The notes under the pieces are model-generated. The model was not told the DNA's origin, did not search any database, and saw nothing but the letters and a program-made list of their open reading frames with translations. From the NCBI GenBank assembly GCA_934045905.1, contig OW203768.1, forward strand, positions 24,085,060-24,149,059: a stretch of DNA of 64,000 bases, written 5' to 3'. Made by a program: the position numbers and the translations under genes. This DNA is from Leuctra nigra (lineage: Eukaryota > Arthropoda > Insecta > Plecoptera > Leuctridae). This document shows, piece after piece, positions 21,801-32,632 of the stretch. Position 1 is the stretch's first letter. Each line of letters opens with the position of its first letter.

Positions 21801-24800
21801 AAGTTCGCGACGGACCTCCATTTAACCTATGTTTAACGCAAGACGCGAGATCTCGCGAGATTATTTTTAAAAACGATTCGAAAAATCAAGCACCGCCAAT
21901 TTGAGGATTACTATTTCTACATTCTTTTGTTCTTCTTCAGTTTAGTAAAATTGTATACATATTCAAGTTAAAATGTTTAATTGAATTTGTAAGTGTGTTG
22001 CGTGCTATTTAATAATACTTTTTAACCTAACACAAAGGCTCAAAATAATTTTAAAATAATAAATAAGTGCTTATGAGTGTTAAATGTGAGGCTATGTCAT
22101 CCAAGAGTGATTTTGTTTTCAACTTGAACTGACAGCTGGAACATATTTTGGAAATAACTTCACTGGACCATTCATGTGAAATCTCCTCACTGTCATTAGA
22201 ATAACACTGCACTGAATCGACAAATTAAGGTAATAATTACAGAATCGTCACCAGATAGTGCGTCAATAGATCAAGTGAGTGTGTAGACGTGCTAAAGTGA
22301 GACGTCATTTAAATGAATGTTTAACATACTCTATTAAAGTGAGCGTGTAGAAGGGGTATCAGTCTTGACCATGGGCTTCAAGTATACTTTGTGCTTTTTC
22401 GATCGTGACCAAATAGCAGTGAGGAAAGTAAAGTCACGTGAGAGTAGTCAGACAACGACAGAAATGCTCTTCACTCTGCTTTCATAAACTTGATAGTGTG
22501 TCCCGTGTTTTCTTAGCACATATTTTTTAATGTTGGAAATCTTTTATTGTGCTGTAATTTTTTATGTTGCGTATTTGTTTCGTATAATTATCTCATTTGG
22601 GTATGATTTCGGATTCAGAATTTGGATTCGTTTAGATTCGTTCACAACTTTTTCAGTTGTTGTTTACAATATTCTATATGTATATTTAATACCTAAGTAT
22701 ATCAAATAAGTATATTCATTTGGAAATTGCCACTTGGGTTTCTTCTTCACTGAACAGATTCCATTCATATTTAATTATTGTTTCGGTTTGTTTTGAAAAA
22801 AATAAGATTTAGAATTGAGTTGCTATTGAGATCGGTAATTCTGTGAGGGTCAAGTCAATTGTCACGATCAGTCAATTCGTCAGCAAGAGTGGTTCGAGGA
22901 TTGTGCCACCTATTATACCTTGATCAGAAAAGATTGTGATTAGGTCATGTGTTACATGGCGGGGCTCTCTAGTACCACATTAATGAGATAGCTCGAAATT
23001 AAGATATTTCGCAACAATGTGAGATTTTCCAATTTTAATATCCAGTAGGCCGAAAATGCCATGTTATTGCTTACAGTAAAAGTGTTTGGTCTGCTCCTCA
23101 GTTTATAAGGCATTTACGGTTTGTGGAGTGAGTGTGAGTGTACAGTACGACTTGGCTGAGTGGAGCGACCGCTCCACTAGATACATTGTACCGATTCTGA
23201 ACATACCTACCTACCGGTTTGGAAAATTTTGCCAATCAGGAGATATTGTTTCTAATTTTAACCAATGGGTGAATTTTGTTAAAATTTCAGTTACCTATCT
23301 GATATTGCCAAAAAAGGAGGTCCGTGTCAAAACTTCGAAAGGATTTGCTCTGCTCACTCAATAATTCTGAATCATTGACCAAGTGCACTGCATTAAACAT
23401 GCACCACCTTCTTCACTTGCAATTAATTATAGGTTTGTATTATAGCTGTTTTCTAACGACTCGATAGAGCAGCAACTCCTATCCCATATTAATTTGAATG
23501 CAATTCACATGCTTGTTTAATCACCAAGATACACCTACGTGCTTTACTAGAAATTTTCTGTTTCAATTGTGCTGGTTTTTTAGACTGTTGCATGCATTAC
23601 TTGTATCGTATACCATACTTACAATATTCTGAGCATTTCCCAAATGTGCATCATTATCTTCATCATAATCATCGTAATCAGTGTTGTCATCGCTGTCTTC
23701 GCCCGAACTGTCAGCTGAAGTAGCCTCATTCTCGCTGGGCAACTCATTATCAGAATGGTAGTTCTCATGTGCAGGAGGAGCACCAGGGTATAAGAGGTCC
23801 TCTTCCAATGACTAAAACAGAATAAAAAAATAATGTTTATCTCATTAACCTAGTATTCAAATTGGAGAGAAAATACTGTTTGAAAATATTTTATGGCAAG
23901 ATTTATATTTTGCATTTTTGGAATTTTTATAGACTCCTTACAACCCAACTAACAATTTGAAATCCATCACAAGCTTGAGGCTCATTACTCTCAGGAATTA
24001 CCATAGAGTTAGGAGAGTTAGAGTTAGAGTCTGAGGTATTACAACGATCTAGCAATCTCATGCTCTAAAGAATGTCCAGATTTATCGACGCAAGTTGCAC
24101 ACGCAACTTCTTGTGAGCATAAAGCCAAGTTTACAGTTAGCGTAGCTTGGCTGACGTTCAACGCACAGTGCCCGACGTTGGCCAAACAGGTTGCTCAACG
24201 CCAAGCACACGAACGCTGGGCGTTAAAAATCGTTAAATATCTTCAGTGCCAAATGCCGAGCATCGAACATCAGCGGCTACAGGGAACTGTAAACGAATGA
24301 GGCTTTAGGTAGATTGAGTAAATACTCACAGATATATCACTCTCATAAGTGAAGTCAGTCTCACGATCAGTGTGCACGCTCCCATTTTCAAGATTTGATT
24401 GCTGCGAATGATGGCTATGCAGCGGTGAATGCTCAGAGCCTTCTTCTTCGTTATTGCATACCTATTGATGAGAGGACAGTGGGTAATATATTGTATTCAT
24501 CATAGTACCTAGGGATAAGAGAAATCTTAAGATTTAAGAATTTCAACAAAATCATTATTTTAAATGTACCTATAGGAGGTAGTCTAGTACCTACACAACC
24601 AAAGATTGTTTCAACAATTGTTGACCAACATATCTGGATTACTACTGTTATACATTTAAGTAGTACGTAAGGAGTTATCAATTAATTATTTTTAATCCAT
24701 CTAATTTCAACAAAGAAGACTAGGTACAACATAGTTCCTACAAACTATGACAGTTACTAGGTATAACCTTATACTTACAGATGCATTTTCTTCACTAACA

Positions 24801-24898
24801 GTTTCATTGTTACTTGTGGGTCGAGTGACTCTGAAATACTTTGTAGACAATGGTATATGTTCTTCACTGTTCTCTAAATAACGTTTATATCTTTTCAT
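18808..24898 (-). CDS. TNP2-type (CACTA/EnSpm) transposase, four exons, 884 aa
   Basis: Exons on the minus strand: 24898-24779, 24461-24330, 23811-23623 and 21021-18808. All three introns are GT-AG and phase 0, and the joined frame is open (40+44+63+737 residues). It begins MKRYKRYLENSEEH. The acidic second and third exons (SSGEDSDDNTDYDDYDED) look like a flexible linker. The last exon has a zinc-binding-like CELC...CTNEGC pair. It then shows the TNP2 hallmark WNTDGASAAKSS...IWPLQ with LWKGSKPHMNTFL, then GCSYC, FSPDYLHNILNG, and a DUF4218-like HILLHVPQFVSDWGALW...YEHFNG. TNP2 proteins cut and join CACTA ends in the nucleus. The gene shares a 490-bp promoter gap with the divergent BEN-domain gene. 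Exon assignment is mine; the family call is strong by motif. Confidence 0.8.
21698..22352. mobile_element. MITE in the last intron of the TNP2 gene (about 650 bp)
   Basis: Inverted ends contain ATACCCCTTCTACACGCTCA on the left and its reverse complement before CAGTC on the right, with further imperfect pairing inside (CTTAAATGACAC against GACGTCATTTAAATG). No ORF. It lies wholly inside an intron, so the transposase frame is unaffected. Confidence 0.65.
22990..23181. mobile_element. Terminal fragment of the inverted-repeat family
   Basis: It contains CTCGAAATTAAGATATTTCG, CCGAAAATGCCA, GTACGACTTGGCTG and ends GGAGCGACCGCTCCACTAGA followed by TA. The same end closes the large element at 40017 and, in reverse, opens those at 32957 and 61827. 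Only about 190 bp is present, inside an intron of the TNP2 gene. Confidence 0.7.
24061..24118. mobile_element. Shortened member of the small TIR family
   Basis: ATGCTCTAAAGAATGTCC opens and GCAACTTCTTGTGAGCAT closes a 58-bp inverted-repeat fragment. Its arms match copies at 9391-9532 and 26147-26293, but the interior is missing. Confidence 0.5.
24120..24307. mobile_element. MITE, AAAGCCAAGTTTACAG ends
   Basis: The left end AAAGCCAAGTTTACAGTT and right end AACTGTAAACGAATGAGGCTT are imperfect inverted repeats around a GC-richer core with GACGTT, GCCAA and CAACGC phrases. A related element with TAAAGGTACGTTTATAGCT ends sits at 25819-25970. Both are intronic within the large element. Confidence 0.55.
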
Positions 24899-25390
24899 AC
24901 CTACAGAAATGACTCAATTCAACAAGAAGTCTTACATGTGCTTGTCAAATTTCCCTTGCAAACATGCAATTCTCAATGTGTTGTGAGTCAGGACACTATT
25001 CTACGTCGGCAGTCAATTAATTAAGTGCCTAAATGTCTATGTTTATTGAAAATGTAAACAAACTTTAGCTGGAATGATGACAAAATAGAGTTAATGACAG
25101 TTCGTTCTGCTATTGTGCGGCCATGTTTGTTCTTCCTTCTTCCCTCTACTCAACTCGATAGTCGTTAGTCGTTTTCGATTCGATTTCGATTCGATTTCGT
25201 TTCGATTGTTGACCGTTTGTTTGCTGGCGTTCGCGCGTTCTTGGGAATTTATTGCGTCGTCGCGTCGCTTCTTTCTTGTCCTTTGTTCGTGTCGAATAAC
25301 AAGTTAGTAGAAATTGTGAGCCAGGTATTTCGTTTGATTTAATTATATCATTCAATAAACAGCCTATTTCATTTCATTACTTTCATTAAA
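24899..25390. promoter_or_regulatory. Shared divergent promoter region of the TNP2 and BEN genes
   Basis: The start codons at 24898 (minus) and 25391 (plus) are separated by 492 bp with no other gene. It includes a block of CGATT/CGTTT-rich repeats at about 25160-25260 and CATTTCATTACTTTCATTA just before the plus-strand ATG. No TATA box is convincing. A bidirectional promoter is inferred from the geometry only. Confidence 0.45.
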
Positions 25391-28300
25391 ATGGAGTTTA
25401 ATGATGAATTGTGTTGCTTATACGAATTTCCTGCAGAGAACGGATCGTTTTCTGTAGGCTTCCTATCGTTCATTCAAGACAAGAAGGCCCCAAATGTAGT
25501 TTCGTCGGCTATTGTGAAGCTCAAATGGCCCAACTGTGTCATACAAAAGGCTAAAAAAATGCCGGGTGCAATTAAAGATGTAAAATGGACCAATGTGGGG
25601 GCGCGGATCCTTGCCATTGGAAGTGAGTATTATACATCCTACCTACCTACCTAATTATAGCATACCTAGTTTAGTAGCCTACACCTAGTGCCTAGGTACT
25701 ATAAGGTACTACCTATACCTATGCTACTAACAGCACTTTGCACCTATGAACAAAATAAACTAAACAATTCCCATAGTTATGCTAGCCTAGGTCTATACAC
25801 AACTTCGACAACTCGATGCCTAAAGGTACGTTTATAGCTTGACGTTCGACGCTGAGCGCTAGCGCTGAAAGATGAACATGGTTTATCTTTGACTTTGAAT
25901 GCCAGCGCTCGGCGTTGGCCAATCAGGAGGCTCGGCGTCGAACGAACACCGAGCTGTAAACGTACCTTAATATACCCACCTGCCTAATATACCTACTAGG
26001 TACGTATAGGCTAATATACCTAGGTACCTCCTACCGAGTATGTATCTATACTAGGACAAAGCACGATTAACTTGTCTAGGTAAGTAGTAGGTACTAACAT
26101 AAGAAGGCCAAAGGGGCCCAACAGAAATATTATTTACAGCGACATGCTCAAAAGAATTTCCTGATATTGACGCAAGTGCCCAGAGTACCTATAGCCTGCT
26201 AGATTCCGTCCATAAGATTATTACACACCGTTATGTGGTGTTGAGGACTGATCTCCGCAAAAATCTACTTACGGATGCAACTTCTTTTAGTGAGCATGAG
26301 GCTAAAGCTGGCTTTCCATGATTCAAAATATTGCGTCAAATTGCGGCACCGTCCGAATGAAAACGGCAGAAACGATCACGTGACTCGTCTCGACCAATCC
26401 GGGCTTACTACAAAAATCTCTGATTGGTCGAGATGGGTCACGTAATCGTTTCTGCCGTTATCGTTCGGACGGTACCGCACTTTAACACAGTATTTCGGAT
26501 CATGGAAAGCCAGCTTTAAGGTCCAACTTTCTCACAGTCATCTGTTAATGGTGGGTAGACCGTTGAATTGGTTTCCTACCTATCAAGGTAATTTTGTTTT
26601 TTTATTTAGCTTTCGCTGAAATGGATCGAGTATGTAGGTGCAAGGAGCTCTACGGCACACTGACATGGCCAACAAAGGAGGAGAGGAGAGAAATCATGCA
26701 AAAGAAATCAAGAGAGTTGTTTGCCCCTAAGAAAAATTCTAAGAAAGCGCCAGCGGTACGTACCTATACTACCTACCTACCTACTGACTCGGGTTTATTT
26801 ATATTGGAATCACTACCTACCTATAGGCAAAATTTTGCATTCTGTTAGAATCATTCATCTAATTGTTCTATAAGAAGTATCTACCTATTGGTTATAATGC
26901 TGAAAATATTGAGCATAATACCTATAGGTAGGTAATATCAAATACATTAATAATGGTGTAACCAAAGGTTACTATTATTAATGTATTTGGTAATATTTAC
27001 TGAAAATTTCTTGTCGACCTCAAGACAAATGTCAAAATATTTTTTAATAGGTACCTAAACCAATTTTGAAGTGGAAAGATTTCTTCTATGAATGTAACCA
27101 AACAAATAAAATCCTTGATGCACAATTTTGTCAACCTACCTATACTTTAATTTTCACACTTTTCCGAGAACAAACCAATTATTATCCTGCTCTTTGCAAG
27201 TTTGCAACCGTATTATTTCTACATTTCAGAAGAAGAAAAGTTCCAACATTGCAATGATTAATGCAATCAAAGAATTTAGATCGCAGCATAAGGAAAAGCG
27301 GTACCAGATGAAAGAAGATTTACTTAAAAATGTTGAACAACAACATGAAATTTCAATGGATGATGGCTTTCCTTTTGAATGTAAGGCTAAGTGTGTTGAG
27401 CCAGCCCCCGTACATGACAAGGGAGACGGCAAAGCTGAAACATTCTATGCTGTCACAAACACACAGTCTGTGAATTTGAATGAAGACGGTGAAAAGGAAG
27501 ATATTGCGAAGAATATCAAAGATTTTCTAGCTGGTATGTTCTTTTTCATTCATTATTCTCTGTTTATATTTAACAGTAGTCCTGTGGCCCTAGTGTTGGT
27601 GGGAACACCCACCCCCTGACCCATTAAATTGGAACCAGCGTATAGATTATTATTTATTATTAAGTGACTTGTCATTAAAGTTGGCAAGCCTGTCAATTTG
27701 ACCGGAAAAATTCTTTAATTTAACCGGTCAATTGGCCAAGTTTCATTTGACCGGAGACATTTATAATTCTAGGATAATTCTAAAGTATTGTTGGTTAGGA
27801 ATTATTATTTCAACCTTCGGTCCTTAAGAAAGCAGTAAGTTATGTGATTTTGTGAAGTTCAGGCATGACTCAGTACCTAGGTTTTAGAATGATGTTTGTG
27901 AAGTGACAGACTGACTTATCAATGTGAAGTTTGATTGTTGTATTTTGCTTTCTTAAATCTTATTACATTACTATGCGGTCAAAATAACTGATAGGTAGCC
28001 TACATTATATTTTTTAATAGCCTCAGTCTTTGTCAACCCAAAATTTAGTCTGTAATGGGTATCTGCAAAAAACACACAATTTGTCAGCGGTCACGATTAA
28101 TTGACCGGTAAATACCATCCCTACTTGTCAGTTGTTATAATAAAATGCTTCAATTCAATTCAATTGTAAATCATTTTATTATCTTTTACATAGGTACATA
28201 ATAATATAAACAAGTAATACGTAGACGAGAAGCCCTCGAGCTTGGAGTTATGAATAATATTAGTACTATGTACCTACAAACCGTTACATTTGAAAATAAC

Positions 28301-30155
28301 TATTGATCTTTCATTTTAATTATAGCTCTTCCCAAGCTCACCGATGCCTGTAATCAAGCAAGGAAGGAATTGAGAGCTGCCTTGAAATGCAACAGCCAAT
28401 CAACAACAGGATGTAATCATAAGGTTTCGACCGAGTCTCGCCTTTTGTCTCCCGAGGCACCCCCTGGACTCTTTACCGACTCTCACCATTCGGCTACCGA
28501 GAAACGTAGCCCTACTGTGTCTCACCATTTGGCTACAGAAAAACGCCTTGCTACTGTGTCTTACCAATCTGCTACCGAGAAACGCAAACCTTCTGTGTCT
28601 CACCATTCTGCTACCGAGAAACGCAAACCTTCTGTGTCTCACCATTCGGCTTCAGAGAAACGCAGCCCTACTGTGTCTCACCATTCGGCTACAGAAAAAC
28701 GCCTTGCTACTGTGTCTTACCATTCTGCTACCGAGAAACGCAAACCTTCTGTGTCTCACCATTCGGCTTCAGAGAAACGCAGCCCTACTGAGCCTCACCG
28801 TTCGGCTACAGAGAAACGCATTCGACTCTTTGACGAGGCTGACCACGAGTCAACCAAGGACAGCCCCAATGTGTCGATCGACACATTGGGGCTGTCCTTG
28901 GTTGACTCGTTGAATACGTCTATCGAGTCCCCTCTTCCTGCCAACTTGCCATCAATGCCATCTTCACCCGTTGTGGATGAGGAACCAGAGGTTTGTATAG
29001 TAAATACTCATTGAAATATTATAAAAGTTATGTTTCTCGTGCAAATTATTCAGCTAGGTACCTAGTTTCTTGCAGTAGGTCACCAATCATAATGCAGTAA
29101 GCGAAGAAAGTGAATTGACTTAAATTCATTTGATTGTATGAATTGTACAATCAGAACTATATACTCGATGCTATCAGTTTGTCTGACTTATAGTATTTGA
29201 TAGGTACCTATATCATTTCATTTGTCTAATATCAATATAGTTTGCCAAAGTACCAACTAGAAGTCTTTCCAATTTGTTAGCAGTTAGCATACTGTTTTAT
29301 GTTTGGATGTAGTCTGTAGAGGATACAGTTTTTCAAAGTCATTACTTATTTACAGTGGATGTGATTTTTGCATTCTAGTGCTTAACTCTGTATGGTGCTT
29401 TTTTGCAGGGAGCACCACTGAAATACGAGGACCTCGTACATGATGAACAAGATTTACGTATGGCTAACCACCATAAGCCTTCACTGCTGACGTCTGATTT
29501 GCTGATAATGGTATTTGGAAGGGACACGTTGAGTGTGTCGAGCATTTCCGGCAAGGTATCGAATACCGCAAAGGGAAAACCAGCCAAGCCCAAACTTGAC
29601 CAGCGGAAGCTTGATGCAATTTTTAGTAAGTTGATTATCTACCTGTTGAATTAATTATTTATTTAACAATAGTACTACCTATAGAGTTTTGTACTATTCA
29701 ATCATTTTATACTTACACTAATTGTATATTATACTTTTAAAAGTTATTTAAAAAAAATGTGAACATAAAGTTCTACTGATAGACTTACGGTAGGAACAGC
29801 TCAATTTTTTATTCTAGTTGACTTGAGTTGGCCTATTGTTGACAATACATCATAAATCATCACAATCCAGTCATTTTACTAGCAAGATGTGATGGATGGC
29901 TGTCAATAATACAAGTGGTGATATCTGGTCAGCACAGCGGTTTCAAAACAAACAAGTTAACAAACTTTGTATGAATGTTACTTGTTCAACAAGAGCTTAT
30001 TATTAATGTAGAAATCTTGTTTCTTTATAGATTACGTCCAGTCAGTGAAAGCGTTTGCCATTGCCAAGATGGATACGTCAACCGAGACTCTATACAAAGC
30101 AGTACGAGCGAAGTTGAACAATACTGACCGTTTAAAATCTGGAAAGGAAATTTAG
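25391..30155 (+). CDS. BEN-domain protein, six exons, 562 aa
   Basis: Exons: 25391-25622, 26610-26755, 27230-27533, 28326-28990, 29409-29625 and 30031-30155. All introns are GT-AG, with phases 1, 0, 1, 0, 1, and the joined frame is open to TAG at 30153-30155. Residues 1-125 (MEFNDELCCLYEFPAEN...) form a conserved-looking N-terminal module. Exon 4 holds nine 13-residue repeats of the form SHHSATEKRKPSV and a 66-bp DNA palindrome. Exons 5-6 form a BEN domain: KPSLLTSDLLIMVFGRDTL, SSISGK, LDQRKLDAIF. BEN domains bind DNA or chromatin proteins. By its position between element termini and opposite a TNP2 gene, it is probably the element's second protein, perhaps binding the subterminal ACTATTG repeats. 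That role is inference. Exon borders are mine. Confidence 0.75.
25819..25970. mobile_element. MITE in intron 1 of the BEN gene
   Basis: Ends TAAAGGTACGTTTATAGCT and AGCTGTAAACGTACCTTA are inverted repeats. The core carries GCGCTAGCGCTGAAAGATG and GCCAGCGCTCGGCGTTGGCC. About 150 bp, non-coding. Confidence 0.65.
26147..26293. mobile_element. Small TIR element, copy B (reverse orientation)
   Basis: GCTCAAAAGAATTTCC opens and GCAACTTCTTTTAGTGAGC closes the element. The interior GATTCCGTCCATAAGATTAT is the reverse complement of the matching stretch in copy A at 9391-9532. Intronic. Confidence 0.65.
26301..26518. mobile_element. Foldback MITE, about 218 bp
   Basis: Ends AAGCTGGCTTTCCATGAT and ATCATGGAAAGCCAGCTT are reverse complements, flanked by TA. 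The arms continue pairing through CCGTCCGAA/TTCGGACGG and AACGATCACGTGACTC/GGGTCACGTAATCGTT, so nearly the whole element folds on itself. A TA duplication fits Tc1/mariner or related MITEs. Confidence 0.7.
26938..26989. repeat. Intronic hairpin, about 22-bp arms
   Basis: AAATACATTAATAATGGT and its near-perfect complement ACTATTATTAATGTATTT flank a short loop. It lies in intron 2 of the BEN gene and would fold in the pre-mRNA. Confidence 0.7.
28480..28828 (+). repeat. 39-bp coding minisatellite in BEN-gene exon 4
   Basis: Nine 39-bp units encode 13-residue repeats with the fixed core (A/S)(T/S)EKR and variable ends (KPSV, SPTV, LATV). The variant order LATV-KPSV-SPTV occurs twice, showing a higher-order duplication. 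The array stays in frame. Confidence 0.9.
28845..28910. repeat. Perfect 66-bp palindrome inside coding exon
   Basis: Positions 28845-28877 are the exact reverse complement of 28878-28910; the junction reads GTGTCGATCGACAC with no spacer. The exon stays open through it. A spacer-free perfect palindrome of this size is unusual in coding DNA. Confidence 0.92.
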
Positions 30156-31139
30156 TCCTACCTATTGCTTTTGGTTATCCTTGGAAACTCTTATAAATGC
30201 GAGCAAATGATTTTTACCAGATAAAATTGAAATGAAAATTCCGAATCAAATTAATAATCAGTATAGAGATGGAGCTCTTTGGAAATTTACATGTCATTTT
30301 TAAACAGATTAGACATTATAATTGGAACACAATAATGTTAGTAGTTGGCTTATAACCTTTTTATAGCAGCAATCGGCGATACTACGTATACCAACGTCAT
30401 ATGGCGAAGAGTACTTTGCACGTTCCCTTGCATAACATACTGGAACATATGGTTATAAACAGAATTTATTTACTGTAACTTTGTATAACATCTGTATACC
30501 TACAATGTACATTTCATTGCCAATCATTTTCTACAGCCACATGGTTGCAAGTTCTATTGTATACTTGTAGAGTTATGGAAATATACCAAATCATGGGTGT
30601 TTAACATTTTAGTGTGTATACATGCTAGCAAGAGTTTCAAGGAATTGCCCCTTTAAACATTAATCTTCAGTTATCGTTTTATTAAAATAAATTTGGATTA
30701 CAATTCAAACGATCATAATGTTCTGAGGAATTATTTTGTGGAAGAGTAATGTACAATTTTATATGATTATGTGATCTTTCTGATCAATGTGTTAGCATGT
30801 CATGATGTATTTTAAATGACCTACCTATTTTTAACAGTTTTGACATTATTGCCACACATTTTTAAGATCACAACATTTTTTATCCTACTAATCTCTTAAC
30901 TTTTTATTTGTAGACCATAATGTGCTTCATTATATTGCCGTGCACATTTTTAAGATCACAAATTTTTTATCTTATTAAAATCTTAACTTTTTCTTTGTAT
31001 TTATACCTTGAAAAATACACAGATGTATGTTAAAATGTAAAAAAATTGATTTCATTTCCTTTCATGAAGATAATCACTTTTTAGTCCTGAATAGGTAGTA
31101 ATTATTAGGTACTGAATAGTCCTGAATAGGTACTAATTA

Positions 31140-31411
31140 ATTGCCAATAGTTTTTTTTCTCTAATAGTAGGTATTCCAATTTTGGGAGAAAATACTATTG
31201 AGTTTTTCAATAGTTGAATATTTAATCATGAATAGTAATTGTTAATAGTTTTTTACTTCACGGAGAAATACTATTTGCATTCTTCAATAGTTTACTATTC
31301 GTCCCGAATAGTAATCGCCAATAGTTTTTATCTAATAGTATTCCAATTTTACCATTGGGGGGAATTACTATTGGGGAGTTAATAGTTTTCAATAGTACTT
31401 TTTCGTAAGGG
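31140..31411. repeat. Right terminus and subterminal repeats of the 13.5-kb element
   Basis: AATAGT and ACTATTG motifs recur in both orientations, ending in the 23-bp terminal repeat that mirrors the left end at 17949. The preceding 30156-31139 is AT-rich 3' flank of the BEN gene with a partial duplication around TTTTTAAGATCACAA at about 30860 and 30945. Confidence 0.8.
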
Positions 31412-31745
31412 AGGGGAATAGAACTATCAGTCTGGATACCAGTAATGTGTTGGAAATATCAATAACAAAGGTAATGAAATCTCCATGTGATATATGCCTG
31501 TAAGCTTCACGGCTTGGGCAATGAAATCAAACCTCCTTCTTTGCCGACTTATTGTTGTTCAAGTAGTTGCAAAGTTAGCCACCAATTTGAAAACGCCGTC
31601 GCCGCCATAATACTCTTAATAGAACAATATTAATGTCCTCATCCACTTCATACATTTGAAAATGCCATACAATCATGCCATGCCATGCCATACAATCCAA
31701 TCCTCCAAGTCCATTTTCTATCCCTCCCCCTCCCTTGTTTTTCAG

Positions 31746-32632
31746 GAATAATGCAGTTCCAGCACTGGACCGATTGCTGCTCACCCTGCGATATTATGCA
31801 TTGGGCACAATGCTAATATCGGCAGGAGATTTCACGGGAGTCCATAAGACCACAGCTGGAAGAATTATCCACAGCATCTCGGTTGCTATTGCCCGTCTTC
31901 GGCCACAATTCATTACGCTACCAAAGACTCAAGATGAACGTGACGAAGTCACCCGTGGATTTTTCCAAATAGCAAGCTTCCCAAATGTAATAGCAGCCAT
32001 TGACTGTACGCATATAAAAATACAGTCTCCTGGTGGCCCGATTGCTGAGAACTTTCGCAATCGGAAGACGTAATTTTCATTCAATGTGCAAACCATCTGC
32101 GGTCCGAACCCTCAAGATCATGGACATTGTCGCAAGGTGGCCTGGAGGATCAGTCGACAGGACCATCTTCGACAGCTCGTTCTTGAAGGTTCAGCTGGAG
32201 AGCGGGGCATTGGGGGCTGGGCATCTGGTCGGAGATGCTGGCTACACGGCCAGTAGAATCATGATGACTCCAATCAGAAACCCAGTCCTGCCAGAAGAAG
32301 GTCTTTATAACGAGTCTCAAATCAGAACTCGTAACCCAGTCGAGCGATCCTATGGGGTATGGCAGCGACGTTTTCCCGTCCTCTCCCTGGGTTTGCGTCT
32401 GGACCTGGATAACGTCCAACCGGTGATTGTGGCAACTGCGGTTCTCCATAACATCGCTTGCGACGAGAGAAAGGTGGAGCCGCCCCAGGAGCCCGACATT
32501 GAAGACCATCAACAGCAGGTGGCTCTACGTCCTGCCCGAGCAGGACGTGCAGAGTCAATCGTAGATGAAGAAGATGATAATGGTGGTGGTTCGAGAAGGC
32601 TTTTGGTCAATTACTTTCGAGGCCGACTATAA
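31746..32632 (+). pseudogene. PIF/Harbinger (HARBI1-like) nuclease, broken
   Basis: The reading starts after an acceptor TTGTTTTTCAG and shows the Harbinger DDE nuclease order. GVHKTTAGRII is a helix-turn-helix-like segment, the first Asp is in VIAAIDCTHIKI, NIVARWPGGS-like and GDAGYTAS carry the second Asp, and the Glu lies in NPVERSYGVWQRRFP. Two lesions are visible near 32069-32105. An in-frame TAA directly follows NRKT where the family normally has an aromatic residue, and about 30 bases later there is a +1 shift into the second ORF. The N-terminal part is missing. It lies just outside the right end of the 13.5-kb element, so it is not part of it. The following 32633-32956 has no gene. 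Confidence 0.75.

Larger units (their letters stand above)
17949..31411. mobile_element. 13.5-kb CACTA/EnSpm-like element with TNP2 and BEN genes
   Basis: The two ends are perfect inverted repeats of 23 bp starting CCCTTACGAAAAAGTACTAT (17949 onward and 31411 backward). Each is followed by 270-350 bp dense in TACTATTG/CAATAGT motifs in both orientations, as expected for subterminal transposase-binding repeats. Between them lie two divergent, uninterrupted spliced genes: a TNP2-type transposase (minus, 24898-18808) and a BEN-domain protein (plus, 25391-30155). The flanks show only AG on both sides, compatible with a 2-bp duplication but not proof. CACTA elements normally start CAC; these start CCC. 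The introns contain several MITEs, but the exons are undamaged, so the element may be recently active. Confidence 0.8.

Noticed and set aside
31746..32632. Harbinger nuclease as cargo of the 13.5-kb element
   Set aside because: The right terminus ends at 31411, before the nuclease starts, and the nuclease has its own lesions.
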